From NCBI GenBank assembly GCA_046296435.1, contig JBKBLI010000050.1, positions 1 through 26,322 on the forward strand: a stretch of DNA of 26,322 nt, read 5' to 3'. Made by a program: the position numbers and the translations under genes. Below, one piece after another: positions 15,328 through 23,447 of the stretch. Position 1 is the stretch's first letter, and the number at the start of each line of letters is the position of its first letter. The stretch comes from M3007 sp046296435. GTDB lineage: Bacteria > Bacteroidota > Bacteroidia > Chitinophagales > Saprospiraceae. The notes under the pieces are model-generated. The model was not told the origin of the DNA and searched no databases. It saw only the letters and a list, made by a program, of their open reading frames with translations.

Positions 15328-15341
15328 AACCCTCGAGGGTT
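15328..15341. promoter_or_regulatory. 14-base palindrome, candidate operator
   Basis: AACCCTCGAGGGTT is a perfect palindrome between the divergent small membrane-protein gene (-) and the TlpA-like gene (+). It could be a dimeric regulator site; no other copy was noticed in the window. Confidence 0.3.
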
Positions 15342-15557
15342 TATTTTGGTTCGGGATGAGAAGTTTTTTTTTCAACAAACCACCTGAGAGGGGCGTTTTG
15401 GGGCTTAGGATCGCTTTCGCTTGTTTTGCCAAAAAATAAACGTTTTAGCCTGTCGTTTCTTGCGGTTGTTAAACATTTGCAAAGCCCAAAAGCGGCGTGC
15501 GGCGTTCTGCAAATTTGCCGTTTCTTTGCGTTTTATTGAAAAAAACAATACAGTTTT

Positions 15558-17021
15558 ATGTACGTACGACACTATCTCTTCAGCTTCTTGTGCTTGTTTT
15601 TGGCCGCCGCAGCCCCGGCGCAGAAAAGCGGCAAAGCGGCGCCAAAGGGTCATGATATCCGCGTTAAGCTGGCCAACTATGCATCCGACGAATTGGTGCT
15701 TGGTTTTTATTTTGGCGATAAGCCATACGTCAAGGACACCGCGCGCCTTGGCCCCGACGGCTACTTCCGCTTCAGCGCAGATACCTTGCTGCCTTGCGGC
15801 GTATATCTTTTGGTGACCAAACCGGACAACAGCTTCATTCAGGTCCTGCTCGACGACAAAAACCAACAAATGACCCTCAGCACCGACTATAAGGAGGCCG
15901 TGGCTCAGATGCAGGTCAAAGGATCGGACGACAATGAGCGCTTTTACGCATACCTGAAGTTCCTGGCCAAAATGCGGCCCGAAGCGGATACGCTGCGCGC
16001 CCAGTTGAGCCGGGCTGCGGGCAAAATGGCCGACTCGCTCAAAATAGTCGCTCAGATAGAGGCCATCGACAAGCAAGTAAAAAAATACCAAACGGACTTG
16101 CTCCAGAAACACCCGCAAAGCATGAGCGCCAAAATCATCCGCGCTTCGCTGGACGTGGATATTCCGGACGACCTGAAGGGCGCCGACGAAAAAGAAACCC
16201 AGCAGAAAAAATACTATTGGTATCGCGCCCACTATTTTGACAATGTGGACCTGGCCGACCCTTGTATGCTGCGCAGCCCGGTCATGCACGGCCGCATCGA
16301 GCAGTATATCGGCAAGATCATTCCGCAGCACCCCGACAGCATCAACCGCGAATTGGATCGCGTGCTGCGTATGGCGCGCCCCTCGGCCGAAACCTTCAAG
16401 TTTTACCTTATTCATTACCTGAATCACTACGCCAAATCGAACATCGTAGGGATGGACGCCTGCTACGTGCACTTGGCCAAAAATTATTATTGCACTGGCA
16501 GCGCTTCATGGGCCAACAAGGAGGATTTGGAAAAGATCTGCGACAACGCCAACCGACTTGAACCCCTGTTGGTGGGCAAAAAAGCGCCCAACCTCACAAT
16601 CAAAGACCGCTCGGGCAAGCCGGTCACGCTGTGGGATATCGACGCGCCTTACACGGTGTTGTTCTTTTGGGATCCCGAATGCGGTGTTTGCAAAAAGTCG
16701 GCGCCCTTCATGGTAGATTTTGCTAAGAAGTACAAGGAGCAAGGCGTCCAGACCATTGCGATCTGTACGGCGGTAAACGACAAGGCCGCCGAGTGCTGGA
16801 AAAGCGTAGAAGAGAAGGGCTTTACGGACGAGCTGTTCATCAATCTGAATGATCCATTCCTCCAGAGCCGTTACAAAACGCTTTACGACGTGCGTACCAC
16901 GCCGCAAATCTATGTGCTCGACCGCGACAAAGAGATCTTGGTCAAACGCATTGGCGCCGAACAATTGTTGCAGGTGATGGACGATATCATCAAGTTCAAT
17001 CAAGAGCGAAAAGGACGATAG
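15558..17021 (+). CDS. TlpA/ResA-like thiol-disulfide oxidoreductase with DUF4369/DUF5106-like N-terminus
   Basis: A 487-residue exported protein with signal peptide MYVRHYLFSFLCLFLAAAAPAQ. Residues of about 33-120 form a beta-rich region like DUF4369 (VKLANYASDELVLGFYFGDK, YFRFSADTLLPCGVYLL). A long helical middle part (about 125-340) is like DUF5106. The last 150 residues are a thioredoxin fold: VGKKAPNLTIKDRSGKPVTL, then FFWDPECGVCKKSAPFM with the redox pair Cys375 and Cys378, and a cis-Pro in TTPQIYV near residue 449. It should reduce or exchange disulfides in the periplasm or on the envelope. Additional cysteines at ICTAV and AECWK may take part. A GC-rich inverted repeat overlaps the stop codon. 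Confidence 0.85.
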   Translation: MYVRHYLFSFLCLFLAAAAPAQKSGKAAPKGHDIRVKLANYASDELVLGFYFGDKPYVKDTARLGPDGYFRFSADTLLPCGVYLLVTKPDNSFIQVLLDDKNQQMTLSTDYKEAVAQMQVKGSDDNERFYAYLKFLAKMRPEADTLRAQLSRAAGKMADSLKIVAQIEAIDKQVKKYQTDLLQKHPQSMSAKIIRASLDVDIPDDLKGADEKETQQKKYYWYRAHYFDNVDLADPCMLRSPVMHGRIEQYIGKIIPQHPDSINRELDRVLRMARPSAETFKFYLIHYLNHYAKSNIVGMDACYVHLAKNYYCTGSASWANKEDLEKICDNANRLEPLLVGKKAPNLTIKDRSGKPVTLWDIDAPYTVLFFWDPECGVCKKSAPFMVDFAKKYKEQGVQTIAICTAVNDKAAECWKSVEEKGFTDELFINLNDPFLQSRYKTLYDVRTTPQIYVLDRDKEILVKRIGAEQLLQVMDDIIKFNQERKGR

Positions 17022-17044
17022 GGCCAATGGTAAATTTTTGGCCC
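17021..17044 (+). terminator. Stem-loop at the end of the TlpA-like gene
   Basis: GGGCCAA (17021-17027) pairs with TTGGCCC (17038-17044) around a 10-nt loop, beginning at the last base of the stop codon. No T-run follows. It overlaps the -33 region of the next promoter. Confidence 0.45.
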
Positions 17045-17062
17045 GATTCGCGCAAAGAAGCG

Positions 17063-17070
17063 TACCTTTG
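17063..17070 (+). promoter_or_regulatory. -7 promoter element of the RNA candidate
   Basis: TACCTTTG is an exact TAnnTTTG, with TTTG at 17037-17040 as a possible -33 element 22 bases upstream. Its nearest ORF start is 250 bases away, so it drives either a non-coding RNA or a long leader. Confidence 0.55.
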
Positions 17071-17076
17071 CGGGAG

Positions 17077-17265
17077 TTTAGCTTCAGACTGAAGTTCCGA
17101 ACAAGGCAGAACATCGTCCAATACAAATCGCGTTTGCAAAGGCCGCAAGCGCTTCGTCAAACCGGTTCGTTGCCGGGTTCAGTTATGTTCGCCATGCGGG
17201 GTGGTTGGCGCGCTCTACTGTCGCTTTGGGGTTCGGTCTGCGGCAAAGCGGACGCTTCTTTTTTT
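17077..17265 (+). ncRNA. Candidate structured RNA of about 190 nt
   Basis: A promoter-like octamer and a hairpin with a T-run bracket this stretch, and the bases between can fold into nested helices. CCGAAC (17097-17102) pairs with GTTCGG (17231-17236). Inside it, GGC-A-GAACAT (17105-17114) pairs with ATGTTCGCC (17185-17193) with one bulged A. Inside that, GCGTTTGC (17130-17137) pairs over all eight bases with GCAAGCGC (17145-17152). No ORF here looks coding. The length recalls 6S-type RNAs, but I could not identify a family, and it may equally be a long 5' leader of the aminopeptidase gene. The fold is by eye. Confidence 0.4.
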
Positions 17266-17267
17266 TC
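17236..17267 (+). terminator. Hairpin with T-run ending the RNA candidate
   Basis: GTCTGC (17236-17241) pairs with GCGGAC (17248-17253, one G-U) and is followed by GC, then TTC and eight T ending near 17266. It lies 57 bases before the aminopeptidase start. Confidence 0.55.
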
Positions 17268-17323
17268 AACCCTAAACATTCGGGCTGAATTTTACCGTTC
17301 CTTTAATCAGTTGCCATCAAAAC

Positions 17324-18775
17324 GTGAATAATACACATCTCAAAAGTGTTCTGAGTTTGCCGACCGATCTGGATACCGTCATTCTTGGAACGATGGATAA
17401 GCCCGAAGCCTTGTTCGAAGTATTAAACGAGACCGAGTTTGCCTATGTGCAGAAAAAAGTTGCGCAAGGAGTTTCGCAGTTCTTTTTTTTGAGGGAGAAT
17501 AACGGCGTCTGGTTGCGCCTCTTTCACGCATCCGATAGCCGCGAACTCGCCTGCGAAGAGGCCCGGATTCAAGGGGGCGAAGTTTTGCGGGAGTTGCGCA
17601 ACCACAAGACGCCGCGGATTGGTCTGAAGGACCTGAGTCAAAGAGATTTGGCCTACGCGTTCGTCGAAGGCTTGGCGCTGGCCAACTATCAGTTTTTGAA
17701 ATACCGCACCGAAGCGGACAAATACGCCTCGCCGCTCAGAGAAATATTGATCGGCGAGCGCGATATTGCCGCGCCGACGCTTCATGAGTTGCAGACGCTC
17801 ATCGATATCGTTTATCAGGCGCGGGATTGGGTAAACGAGCCGTTCAGCAGCCTCAACGCCCCGGCCCTTGCCCAGGAGATAGAAGCGATGGGCCGGCGTT
17901 ACGGGTTTGAAGTAGTCACCCTTCATAAGGACGAATTGATCAAGCTCAACATGGGTGGTTTGCTGGCCGTCAATCGGGCCAGCCAGGACCCGCCGAGGTT
18001 CTGCATCTTGCGTTGGAGTCCGCCAGAGGCGCGCAACGCCCGCCCTGTGGCGCTTGTCGGCAAAGGCGTGGTGTACGACACGGGAGGCTTGAGCATCAAG
18101 TCGGCCGACGGTATGTCGTACATGAAATGCGACATGGCGGGAGCCGCCGCCGTAGTCGGCGCCATTGCCGCCGCAGCGGCCAACCGGCTTCCCGTGCGTC
18201 TCGTCGGTCTCATCCCCATCACAGACAACAAGGTTGGCGAGCGCTCCATTGCCCCGGGCGACGTGATCTCGATGTATTCCGGCGCGACGGTCGAAATCGT
18301 CAACACCGATGCCGAAGGGCGCCTGATCCTCGCCGACGCTTTGCAGTACGCCAAACAATACGACCCCGAACTCACTCTGGATGTCGCGACGCTGACCGGC
18401 GCAGCCATACGCGCGCTGGGATCGCATGCCATCTGCTACATGGGATCGGCCCCCGAAAATCTCAAACGCGCGCTCGAAACCAGCGGTTGGGCAACCTACG
18501 AGCGCCTGGTCGAATTGCCGCTCTGGAAAGAGTACGGCGACGAACTCCGGAGCTGCGTGGCCGATCTGAAAAACATGGGGTCGCCCATGGCAGGAATGAT
18601 CTCAGCCGGTAAGTTTTTGGAGTATTTTGCGCCCCCCGGGGCCTGGCTTCATCTGGATATTGCCGGTCCTGCTTACCTTCGCGCCGCATCCGGCTACCGA
18701 CCCCAGGAGGGCACGGGAGTGGGCGTGCGCTTGCTGTATCATTTTTTGAAAAATTATCCTCTGCAAAACTCATGA
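17324..18775 (+). CDS. M17 leucyl aminopeptidase
   Basis: A 483-residue cytosolic two-zinc aminopeptidase that removes N-terminal residues from peptides. The catalytic domain is clear: LVGKGVVYDTGGLSIKSADGMSYMKCDMAGAAAV gives the active-site Lys and the metal-binding Asp residues, and NTDAEGRLILADAL is the M17 signature with Asp, Glu and the catalytic Arg. The N-terminal domain (about 160 residues) is divergent, as usual. The start is a GTG at 17324; the next ATG in frame (17393) would cut about 23 residues of the N-terminal domain. The stop overlaps the pdxA start by four bases (ATGA), so the two are translationally coupled. Confidence 0.92.
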   Translation: MNNTHLKSVLSLPTDLDTVILGTMDKPEALFEVLNETEFAYVQKKVAQGVSQFFFLRENNGVWLRLFHASDSRELACEEARIQGGEVLRELRNHKTPRIGLKDLSQRDLAYAFVEGLALANYQFLKYRTEADKYASPLREILIGERDIAAPTLHELQTLIDIVYQARDWVNEPFSSLNAPALAQEIEAMGRRYGFEVVTLHKDELIKLNMGGLLAVNRASQDPPRFCILRWSPPEARNARPVALVGKGVVYDTGGLSIKSADGMSYMKCDMAGAAAVVGAIAAAAANRLPVRLVGLIPITDNKVGERSIAPGDVISMYSGATVEIVNTDAEGRLILADALQYAKQYDPELTLDVATLTGAAIRALGSHAICYMGSAPENLKRALETSGWATYERLVELPLWKEYGDELRSCVADLKNMGSPMAGMISAGKFLEYFAPPGAWLHLDIAGPAYLRAASGYRPQEGTGVGVRLLYHFLKNYPLQNS

Positions 18776-19869
18776 AACCTCTGAACATTGGGATCACCTG
18801 CGGCGATATCAACGGCATCGGCCTCGAAGTCATTATCAAATCCATAGGCCTGCGCCAGCACGATGCCGAAAAGTTTAGGTTTATCCTTTACGGCAGCGCC
18901 AAAGCCCTCACGCATCACCGCAATCTGATTACCCACGAAAGCGTCAACTTCCAGACGGCGCAGCACCCGGGTGAAGCGCAGCCGAACATGATCAACGTGA
19001 TCAATTGCTGGACAGACAATGTGCAGATCAACATGGGATCGCCTAGCGGAGAGAGCGGCAAATGCGCCATGCTGGCCTTGGAGCGCGCCGTGCAAGACTT
19101 GCGCGACGAAAAAATCGACGCCTTGGTCACCGCGCCCATTCACAAGGCCGCCATGAAATTGGCCGGCTTTGAGCACATCGGACATACGGATTATCTGGCA
19201 AAGGTCTTTCAAATCAAAGAACGCCTGATGCTATTGGTATCTGACGACCTGCGCGTCGGCGTAGTCACCGAACATGTGCCCCTCGCTCAGGCGCCGCAAT
19301 TGCTCAACAAAGACCTGATCCTGCGTAAAATCGCCCTGATGTCCGAAACCCTTAGGGTCGATTTCGGAATAGATCGCCCGATGATCGCCGTGCTTGGGCT
19401 AAATCCGCACGCCGGCGACGGCGGACTTATTGGCAAAGAGGACGACCAAATCGTCGCTCCGGCCATACGCGCCGCCAAAGACAAAGGCATGCTCGCTTTC
19501 GGGCCCTTCCCGGCCGATGGCTTCTTCGGCTCCGGCCAATTTGCCAAATTCCACGGCATACTGGCCATGTACCACGACCAGGGGCTGATCCCCTTCAAAA
19601 CGCTGACGTTCGGGGTGGGGGTGAACTATACCGCCGGCCTGCCTGTGGTGCGTACTTCGCCCGACCACGGGGTGGCCTACGATATAGCGGGCAAGGGCCA
19701 GGCTAACGAATCCTCCATGCTGAAGGCCATCTATCTGGCTACCGATATCGTGCGCAATAGACAGGAGTACATCGACATGCGGGCCGACTCGCTCGAACGT
19801 CGCAAACAGAAAACCCTGGTCAGCGAAACCGGAGAGGACGAAGAACTGCCCACGATTTTGCCCGAATAA
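18772..19869 (+). CDS. pdxA: 4-hydroxythreonine-4-phosphate dehydrogenase PdxA
   Basis: A 365-residue NAD-dependent enzyme that oxidises 4-phosphohydroxy-L-threonine to the unstable 3-amino-2-oxopropyl phosphate precursor used by PdxJ. Signatures in order: ITCGDINGIGLEVIIK at the N-terminus, ALVTAPIHKAAM, HIGHTDYLA with a metal-ligand His, LNPHAGDGGLIGKED, MYHDQGLIPFK with another ligand His, and RTSPDHGVAYDIAGKGQANESSM. It is longer than the E. coli enzyme (about 329 residues), mainly through an insert around residues 45-95 and a C-terminal tail, as seen in Bacteroidota. It overlaps the aminopeptidase stop by four bases and is 12 bp ahead of the polyphosphate glucokinase gene. Confidence 0.96.
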   Translation: MKPLNIGITCGDINGIGLEVIIKSIGLRQHDAEKFRFILYGSAKALTHHRNLITHESVNFQTAQHPGEAQPNMINVINCWTDNVQINMGSPSGESGKCAMLALERAVQDLRDEKIDALVTAPIHKAAMKLAGFEHIGHTDYLAKVFQIKERLMLLVSDDLRVGVVTEHVPLAQAPQLLNKDLILRKIALMSETLRVDFGIDRPMIAVLGLNPHAGDGGLIGKEDDQIVAPAIRAAKDKGMLAFGPFPADGFFGSGQFAKFHGILAMYHDQGLIPFKTLTFGVGVNYTAGLPVVRTSPDHGVAYDIAGKGQANESSMLKAIYLATDIVRNRQEYIDMRADSLERRKQKTLVSETGEDEELPTILPE

Positions 19870-19881
19870 CAATTGCCAACG

Positions 19882-20658
19882 ATGGAAAATGAAAGCGTAG
19901 AAATACTCGGAATAGACGTGGGCGCCTCTGGTATCAAAGGCGCCTTGGTGGATCTTCAAAATGGACGGATCAAAGGCGACCGCTTTCGCGTGCCTACTCC
20001 TCAACCGGCCACGCCCGCCGCTGTGGCCGAGGCCTTTTGCGAAATTGCTGATTTTTTCGGACATAAGGGTCCCGTGGGGTGCGGATTCCCGAGCATCGTC
20101 AAGTCGGGCGTGGCCTTGAGCGCAGCCAATATCGACGACGGGTGGATAGGCCAAAACATCGAAACGACGCTCGGCGGCCGTTGCGGACTTCCCGTGTTTG
20201 CACTCAACGACGCCGACGCGGCCGGTCTGGCAGAGATGCGCTATGGCGCGGGGCACGGGCGCAAGGGGCTGGTGTTTCTGATTACGGTCGGCACAGGCCT
20301 GGGCACGGCCATTTTCAACGACGGGGTTTTGATCCCCAACACCGAATTGGGGCACCTCATGTGGCGCCAAGGACAAGCGGTTGAGACCTGGTGCTCCTCA
20401 GGGGCCAGAGAGCGTCTCAAGATCAGCCGCGCCGAATGGGCTGAGCGCTTCAACGAGTACCTTTTGCATCTGGAGCGTTTGTTCAGTCCCGACCTGTTTA
20501 TCATCGGTGGGGGCGAGAGCAAGTATTTTGATACGTTCAAGGCGCAGTTGCATACCCAGGCTGAGGTGCTCGCGGCGCGCCTGCTCAACAATGCCGGTAT
20601 TATCGGCGCCGGATTGTATGCGCAGCAGCAGTATGCGGGCCAGACACCCGCACGCTGA
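19882..20658 (+). CDS. ppgK: Polyphosphate glucokinase (ROK family)
   Basis: A 258-residue sugar kinase that phosphorylates glucose using inorganic polyphosphate, sometimes also ATP. The N-terminal GIDVGASGIKGALVDL phosphate motif and the following RVPTPQPATPAAVAEAF are characteristic of the PPGK branch rather than ordinary ROK kinases. LNDADAAGLAEMRYGAG (with the catalytic Asp), VGTGLGTAIFNDG and LIPNTELGHL match that branch too, as does LFSPDLFIIGGGESKY near the end. The frame begins at a TTG at 19873; the ATG at 19882 is used here. It is 12 bp after pdxA, probably in the same transcript, so glycolytic entry may be co-expressed with vitamin B6 synthesis by simple operon membership. Confidence 0.92.
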   Translation: MENESVEILGIDVGASGIKGALVDLQNGRIKGDRFRVPTPQPATPAAVAEAFCEIADFFGHKGPVGCGFPSIVKSGVALSAANIDDGWIGQNIETTLGGRCGLPVFALNDADAAGLAEMRYGAGHGRKGLVFLITVGTGLGTAIFNDGVLIPNTELGHLMWRQGQAVETWCSSGARERLKISRAEWAERFNEYLLHLERLFSPDLFIIGGGESKYFDTFKAQLHTQAEVLAARLLNNAGIIGAGLYAQQQYAGQTPAR

Positions 20659-20716
20659 GGCGCGACTAAGTTAAGCCGCCCTTTTTATGCGGCCTGAAAG
20701 TTTGGGCCTCGTTCTT

Positions 20717-20861
20717 TTCGCGCGCTCTTTTTCGGAAAAAATATGCTGCGACCGCTTGCTTACGCTGGTAGGTGTATCGGGTCGCCGTTTTTCCAGACGG
20801 CTTTAGCGCTTTGTCCCGCGCCTTCTTTGCGCGTCCTTTTTTTTAGAAAAAAGATATGCTG
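20717..20861 (+). repeat. Degenerate direct repeat before the symporter gene
   Basis: Two related blocks lie at 20717-20748 and 20826-20861. Each has TT(C/T)GCGCG, a C/T stretch, a T-tract, CGG or AG, an A-tract and then ATATGCTG. The second copy contains the symporter start codon. The gap between them holds GCCGT/ACGGC, a short hairpin at about 20783-20800. Confidence 0.5.
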
Positions 20862-22262
20862 GCACTATTTATCTTTGCTTACTTGGGGCTGACCCTGCTG
20901 ATTGGTTGGCGGGCTTCGCGTCGGGTCAAGACGAGCGCCGATTTTGTGGTGGCCGGGCGCAAGTTGCCGCTGTTTATGGCGGCTACGGCCCTGTTTGCCA
21001 CCTGGTTTGGCTCCGAGACGGTGATGGGCGCCACGGCCGAATTTGCTGAACACGGGTTGATCGGCGTCATCGAAGATCCTTTTGGCGCAGCCTTGTGTCT
21101 GTTTTTGTGCGGCGTGTTGATTGCCCGCCCGCTGTACAAACGCAACTTGCTGACTTTCAGCGACTTTTTCAGACAACGGTTTGGGCGTTCGGCCGAGGTG
21201 GTGTCGGCGATTTTTATGGCGCCGTCGTATTTCAGTTGGATAGCGGCTCAGTTGGTGGCGCTGTCGATCTTGCTCCACATGGTGAGCGGCGTGCCGAGGG
21301 AGTGGGGCGTGGTCATCTGTGCGGGCTTAGTGCTGTTTTACACCTACATTGGCGGCATGTGGTCGGTCTCGGTGACGGATTTTGTGCAGACAATTGTCAT
21401 TGTGGTAGGACTTGGAACTTTGGCGATTGACCTGACGATTCAGGCGGGCGGCCCGCTTGCCCTGGCCGAGGCGGCCCCGGACGGATATTTTCAGTTTTTG
21501 CCCGATGCGACGCCCACAGACGTGACGCTTTGGCTGGCAGCCTGGATGACCATAGGACTGGGGAGCATCCCGCAACAGGATGTATTCCAGCGGGTGATGG
21601 CAGCCCGCGACGAAAAGACTGCGGTGCGGGCCTGCTATGTGTCGGCATTGATGTACCTGAGCGTCGCCGCACTTCCCCTGCTGATTAGCTATTGCGGCCG
21701 CATCTTGTATCCGGAACTGCTGGCTGAGGATGCCCAGATGTTGCTGCCCAATATGGTGCTGCGCCATAGCGGGCCGGGGATACAAATTTTGTTTTTCGGA
21801 GCCTTGTTGTCGGCCATATTGAGCACCTGCAGTGGGGCGATGCTGGCCCCCGCCACGGTAATCGGCGAGAACCTGCTGAAGCCGGCTTTCCGCAACCTGA
21901 GCGATGCGCAGATGCTGCAGTTGCTTCGCTGGTCGGTGGTATTGGTCGCCGTAATTACCGCGGCGATGGCTATGGTGCGCGGCAATATCTACGAATTGGT
22001 CGGCGAGTCGTCGGCGTTGAGTTTGGTATCCTTGTTTGTGCCGCTGATTGGCGGCTTGTATTGGAAAAAGGCCAACGCTACCGGCGCCGTGGCGTCTATG
22101 ATCGCCGGAATGACCGTGTGGGCGATCTGCCAATTGGCGCTGTCCGCAACGCCTGCGGTGGGCGCCGGTTATTTCTGGCATGTGCCGGCCATGTTGTATG
22201 GGTTAGCGGCGAGCGTTCTGGCGATGTTTATTGGATCGTGGACCAATCGCACAAAAAGATAG
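20856..22262 (+). CDS. Sodium:solute symporter (SSS family)
   Basis: A 468-residue inner-membrane transporter of the SSS/PutP/SGLT family, using the sodium gradient to import a small solute. About 12-13 hydrophobic helices span the protein. Family features are the early RVKTSADFVVAGRKLPLFMAATALFATWFGSETVMGATAE segment (positions 26-65), YTYIGGMWSVSVTDFVQT in the middle (the GGxxxVxxTDxxQ signature), and IPQQDVFQRVMAARDEKTA. The substrate cannot be told from the sequence; sugars, amino acids and carboxylates are all possible. The gene lies 197 bp after the polyphosphate glucokinase gene, so sugar import is a reasonable but unproven idea. It uses the ATG at 20856. Confidence 0.92.
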   Translation: MLALFIFAYLGLTLLIGWRASRRVKTSADFVVAGRKLPLFMAATALFATWFGSETVMGATAEFAEHGLIGVIEDPFGAALCLFLCGVLIARPLYKRNLLTFSDFFRQRFGRSAEVVSAIFMAPSYFSWIAAQLVALSILLHMVSGVPREWGVVICAGLVLFYTYIGGMWSVSVTDFVQTIVIVVGLGTLAIDLTIQAGGPLALAEAAPDGYFQFLPDATPTDVTLWLAAWMTIGLGSIPQQDVFQRVMAARDEKTAVRACYVSALMYLSVAALPLLISYCGRILYPELLAEDAQMLLPNMVLRHSGPGIQILFFGALLSAILSTCSGAMLAPATVIGENLLKPAFRNLSDAQMLQLLRWSVVLVAVITAAMAMVRGNIYELVGESSALSLVSLFVPLIGGLYWKKANATGAVASMIAGMTVWAICQLALSATPAVGAGYFWHVPAMLYGLAASVLAMFIGSWTNRTKR

Positions 22263-22305
22263 CGCGATCGTTATGCTTTCGTTAATTTTCAGGAAAAAGC
22301 TGTGC

Positions 22306-22333
22306 TTTGTTGCGCGCAATTGCTTTATCTTTG
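22306..22333 (+). promoter_or_regulatory. Full Bacteroidota promoter of the PorG-like gene
   Basis: TTTG (22306-22309) and TATCTTTG (22326-22333) match both the -33 and -7 elements with a 16-base spacer. The start site would fall near 22340, about 12 bases before the ATG at 22352. It is the clearest promoter in the window. Confidence 0.7.
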
Positions 22334-22351
22334 CACTAAATATGTATTCCT

Positions 22352-23074
22352 ATGAGGAGTCTGATCATCATGTCCATTATTTTCCTTGGTATCTCTGATA
22401 TGGCTTTCGCCCAGACTTCCCGGCTGGCCCCTTGGCGCTTCTGGGAGATTGGCGTAGCCGCCGGCGCAATGAATTACAGCGGCGATCTGGCAGAGAATCA
22501 GTTGGTGCTTAATCAAACCCGCGCAGGCGGTGGGTTGTTTGCCCGATTTAATTTTGCAGAGCAATGGTCGGCTCGCGCGCAATTGCTCGTCGGCAAAATA
22601 AGCGGAGACGACAACACCTCAGATACTCACGTGAAGCGGAGTTTCCGGTTCGATACCCGAGTTACCGAGATCGGACTGACCGGCGAGTGGCGTCCTCTGG
22701 CGCCTGAGCGCGTCCTGACGCCCTTTACGGTGGCCACGTTTTTTACGCCTTACTTATTTGGCGGGGTGAGCGCGACTTTCGGCAAGCCTAACGTGACGTA
22801 CTATGGCAACCCCGATTTGCGCCCCGTATTTACGCGCGGCGGATTGCCGGAGGACGGGCAGCCCTCTTCCTTTGTGGCCATTCCGTTTGGTATCGGCGTG
22901 CGCTTCGATATTGACGACCAGTTTGTATTGGGCGGCGAGTTTGGCGCCCGGCCGGTTTTGAGCGATCGAATCGATGGTGTCAGCCTCAATGGCAACCCTG
23001 ACAGAAAAGACTGGTACTACTTCCTGGGTTTCAACTTCTCGTACGTGTTTGCCGTCAAGAGGTATAAGTACTGA
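22352..23074 (+). CDS. DUF6089/PorG-like outer-membrane beta-barrel protein
   Basis: A 240-residue exported barrel with signal peptide MRSLIIMSIIFLGISDMAFAQ. The mature protein begins PWRFWEIGVAAGAMNYSGDLAE, the pattern of DUF6089 proteins, which include PorG, a component of the type IX secretion system outer-membrane complex. Strands alternate throughout (GGGLFARFNFAEQWSARAQLLV, FDTRVTEIGLTGEWRPL), and the C-terminal strand FNFSYVFAVKRYKY ends in aromatic residues as for a barrel. Whether it is PorG itself or a paralogue cannot be decided here. It fits with the sorting-domain protein at 12773-13087 in pointing to a working T9SS. Confidence 0.7.
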   Translation: MRSLIIMSIIFLGISDMAFAQTSRLAPWRFWEIGVAAGAMNYSGDLAENQLVLNQTRAGGGLFARFNFAEQWSARAQLLVGKISGDDNTSDTHVKRSFRFDTRVTEIGLTGEWRPLAPERVLTPFTVATFFTPYLFGGVSATFGKPNVTYYGNPDLRPVFTRGGLPEDGQPSSFVAIPFGIGVRFDIDDQFVLGGEFGARPVLSDRIDGVSLNGNPDRKDWYYFLGFNFSYVFAVKRYKY

Positions 23075-23088
23075 GGTCTTCGAAGACC
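23075..23088. repeat. 14-base palindrome between convergent genes
   Basis: GGTCTTCGAAGACC follows the PorG-like stop codon directly. It may stop transcription in the convergent gap before the small membrane-protein gene, but no T-run follows. Confidence 0.4.
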
Positions 23089-23136
23089 CGCAGGAGGCAC
23101 CTGAGCGTATGTGATGCGCCAAATGCCGGCATATGC

Positions 23137-23439
23137 CTATTGCATCAAGGAGGGGCCAAAATAGAGGACCCAAGCCAGCGCATATATGCCCACGGCAATC
23201 ACAATGCCCCGCATAGCCGCTTCAAAACGCCGCTTCTTGTATGCTTGCATAGGGACGATGTTGGCGGCTATCGCAATTAAGGCTAAGGTGCGAATCCGAA
23301 AACTCTCACTCAAGCCTTCTCCGCTGGCCAAACCGCGCAGTTCTAACAATTCGAAGACCTGGTACAGCATGACAAACAAAACCGCCGGCAACAATAGCCC
23401 AATGATCAGGCCGTTTAGAGTATGATTTTTCTGAAACAT
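23137..23439 (-). CDS. Small three-helix membrane protein downstream of surE
   Basis: A 100-residue protein with three hydrophobic helices (about residues 8-30, 47-63 and 76-97) joined by short charged loops, for example YKKRRFEAAMRG. It begins with an ATG eight bases after the surE stop, so the two are almost certainly in one transcript. I recall similar small membrane proteins beside surE in other Bacteroidota, but no function is known to me. It converges with the PorG-like gene. Confidence 0.65.
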   Translation of the reverse strand: MFQKNHTLNGLIIGLLLPAVLFVMLYQVFELLELRGLASGEGLSESFRIRTLALIAIAANIVPMQAYKKRRFEAAMRGIVIAVGIYALAWVLYFGPSLMQ

Positions 23440-23447
23440 AACGCGGA

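Noticed and set aside
15405..16472. 355-codon minus-strand frame opposite the TlpA-like gene
   Set aside because: No recognisable motif; the plus frame has a signal peptide, CxxC and cis-Pro of a thioredoxin fold.
17038..17331. 97-codon plus-strand frame covering the RNA candidate
   Set aside because: Its start lies upstream of the promoter element, it runs through the terminator hairpin into the aminopeptidase start, and its composition is Arg/Ser-rich noise.
17423..18427. 334-codon minus-strand frame opposite the aminopeptidase gene
   Set aside because: It mirrors the M17 catalytic domain, whose signature motifs are intact on the plus strand.
19399..20376. 325-codon minus-strand frame across pdxA and ppgK
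   Set aside because: It spans two well-identified plus-strand genes and has no family features of its own.
20870..20877. Exact TATCTTTG inside the first codons of the symporter gene
   Set aside because: Using it would remove the first membrane helix and its start codon; judged a chance match within Phe/Ile codons.
21327..22181. 284-codon minus-strand frame opposite the symporter gene
   Set aside because: His/Arg/Gln-rich shadow typical of the reverse of a hydrophobic membrane protein.
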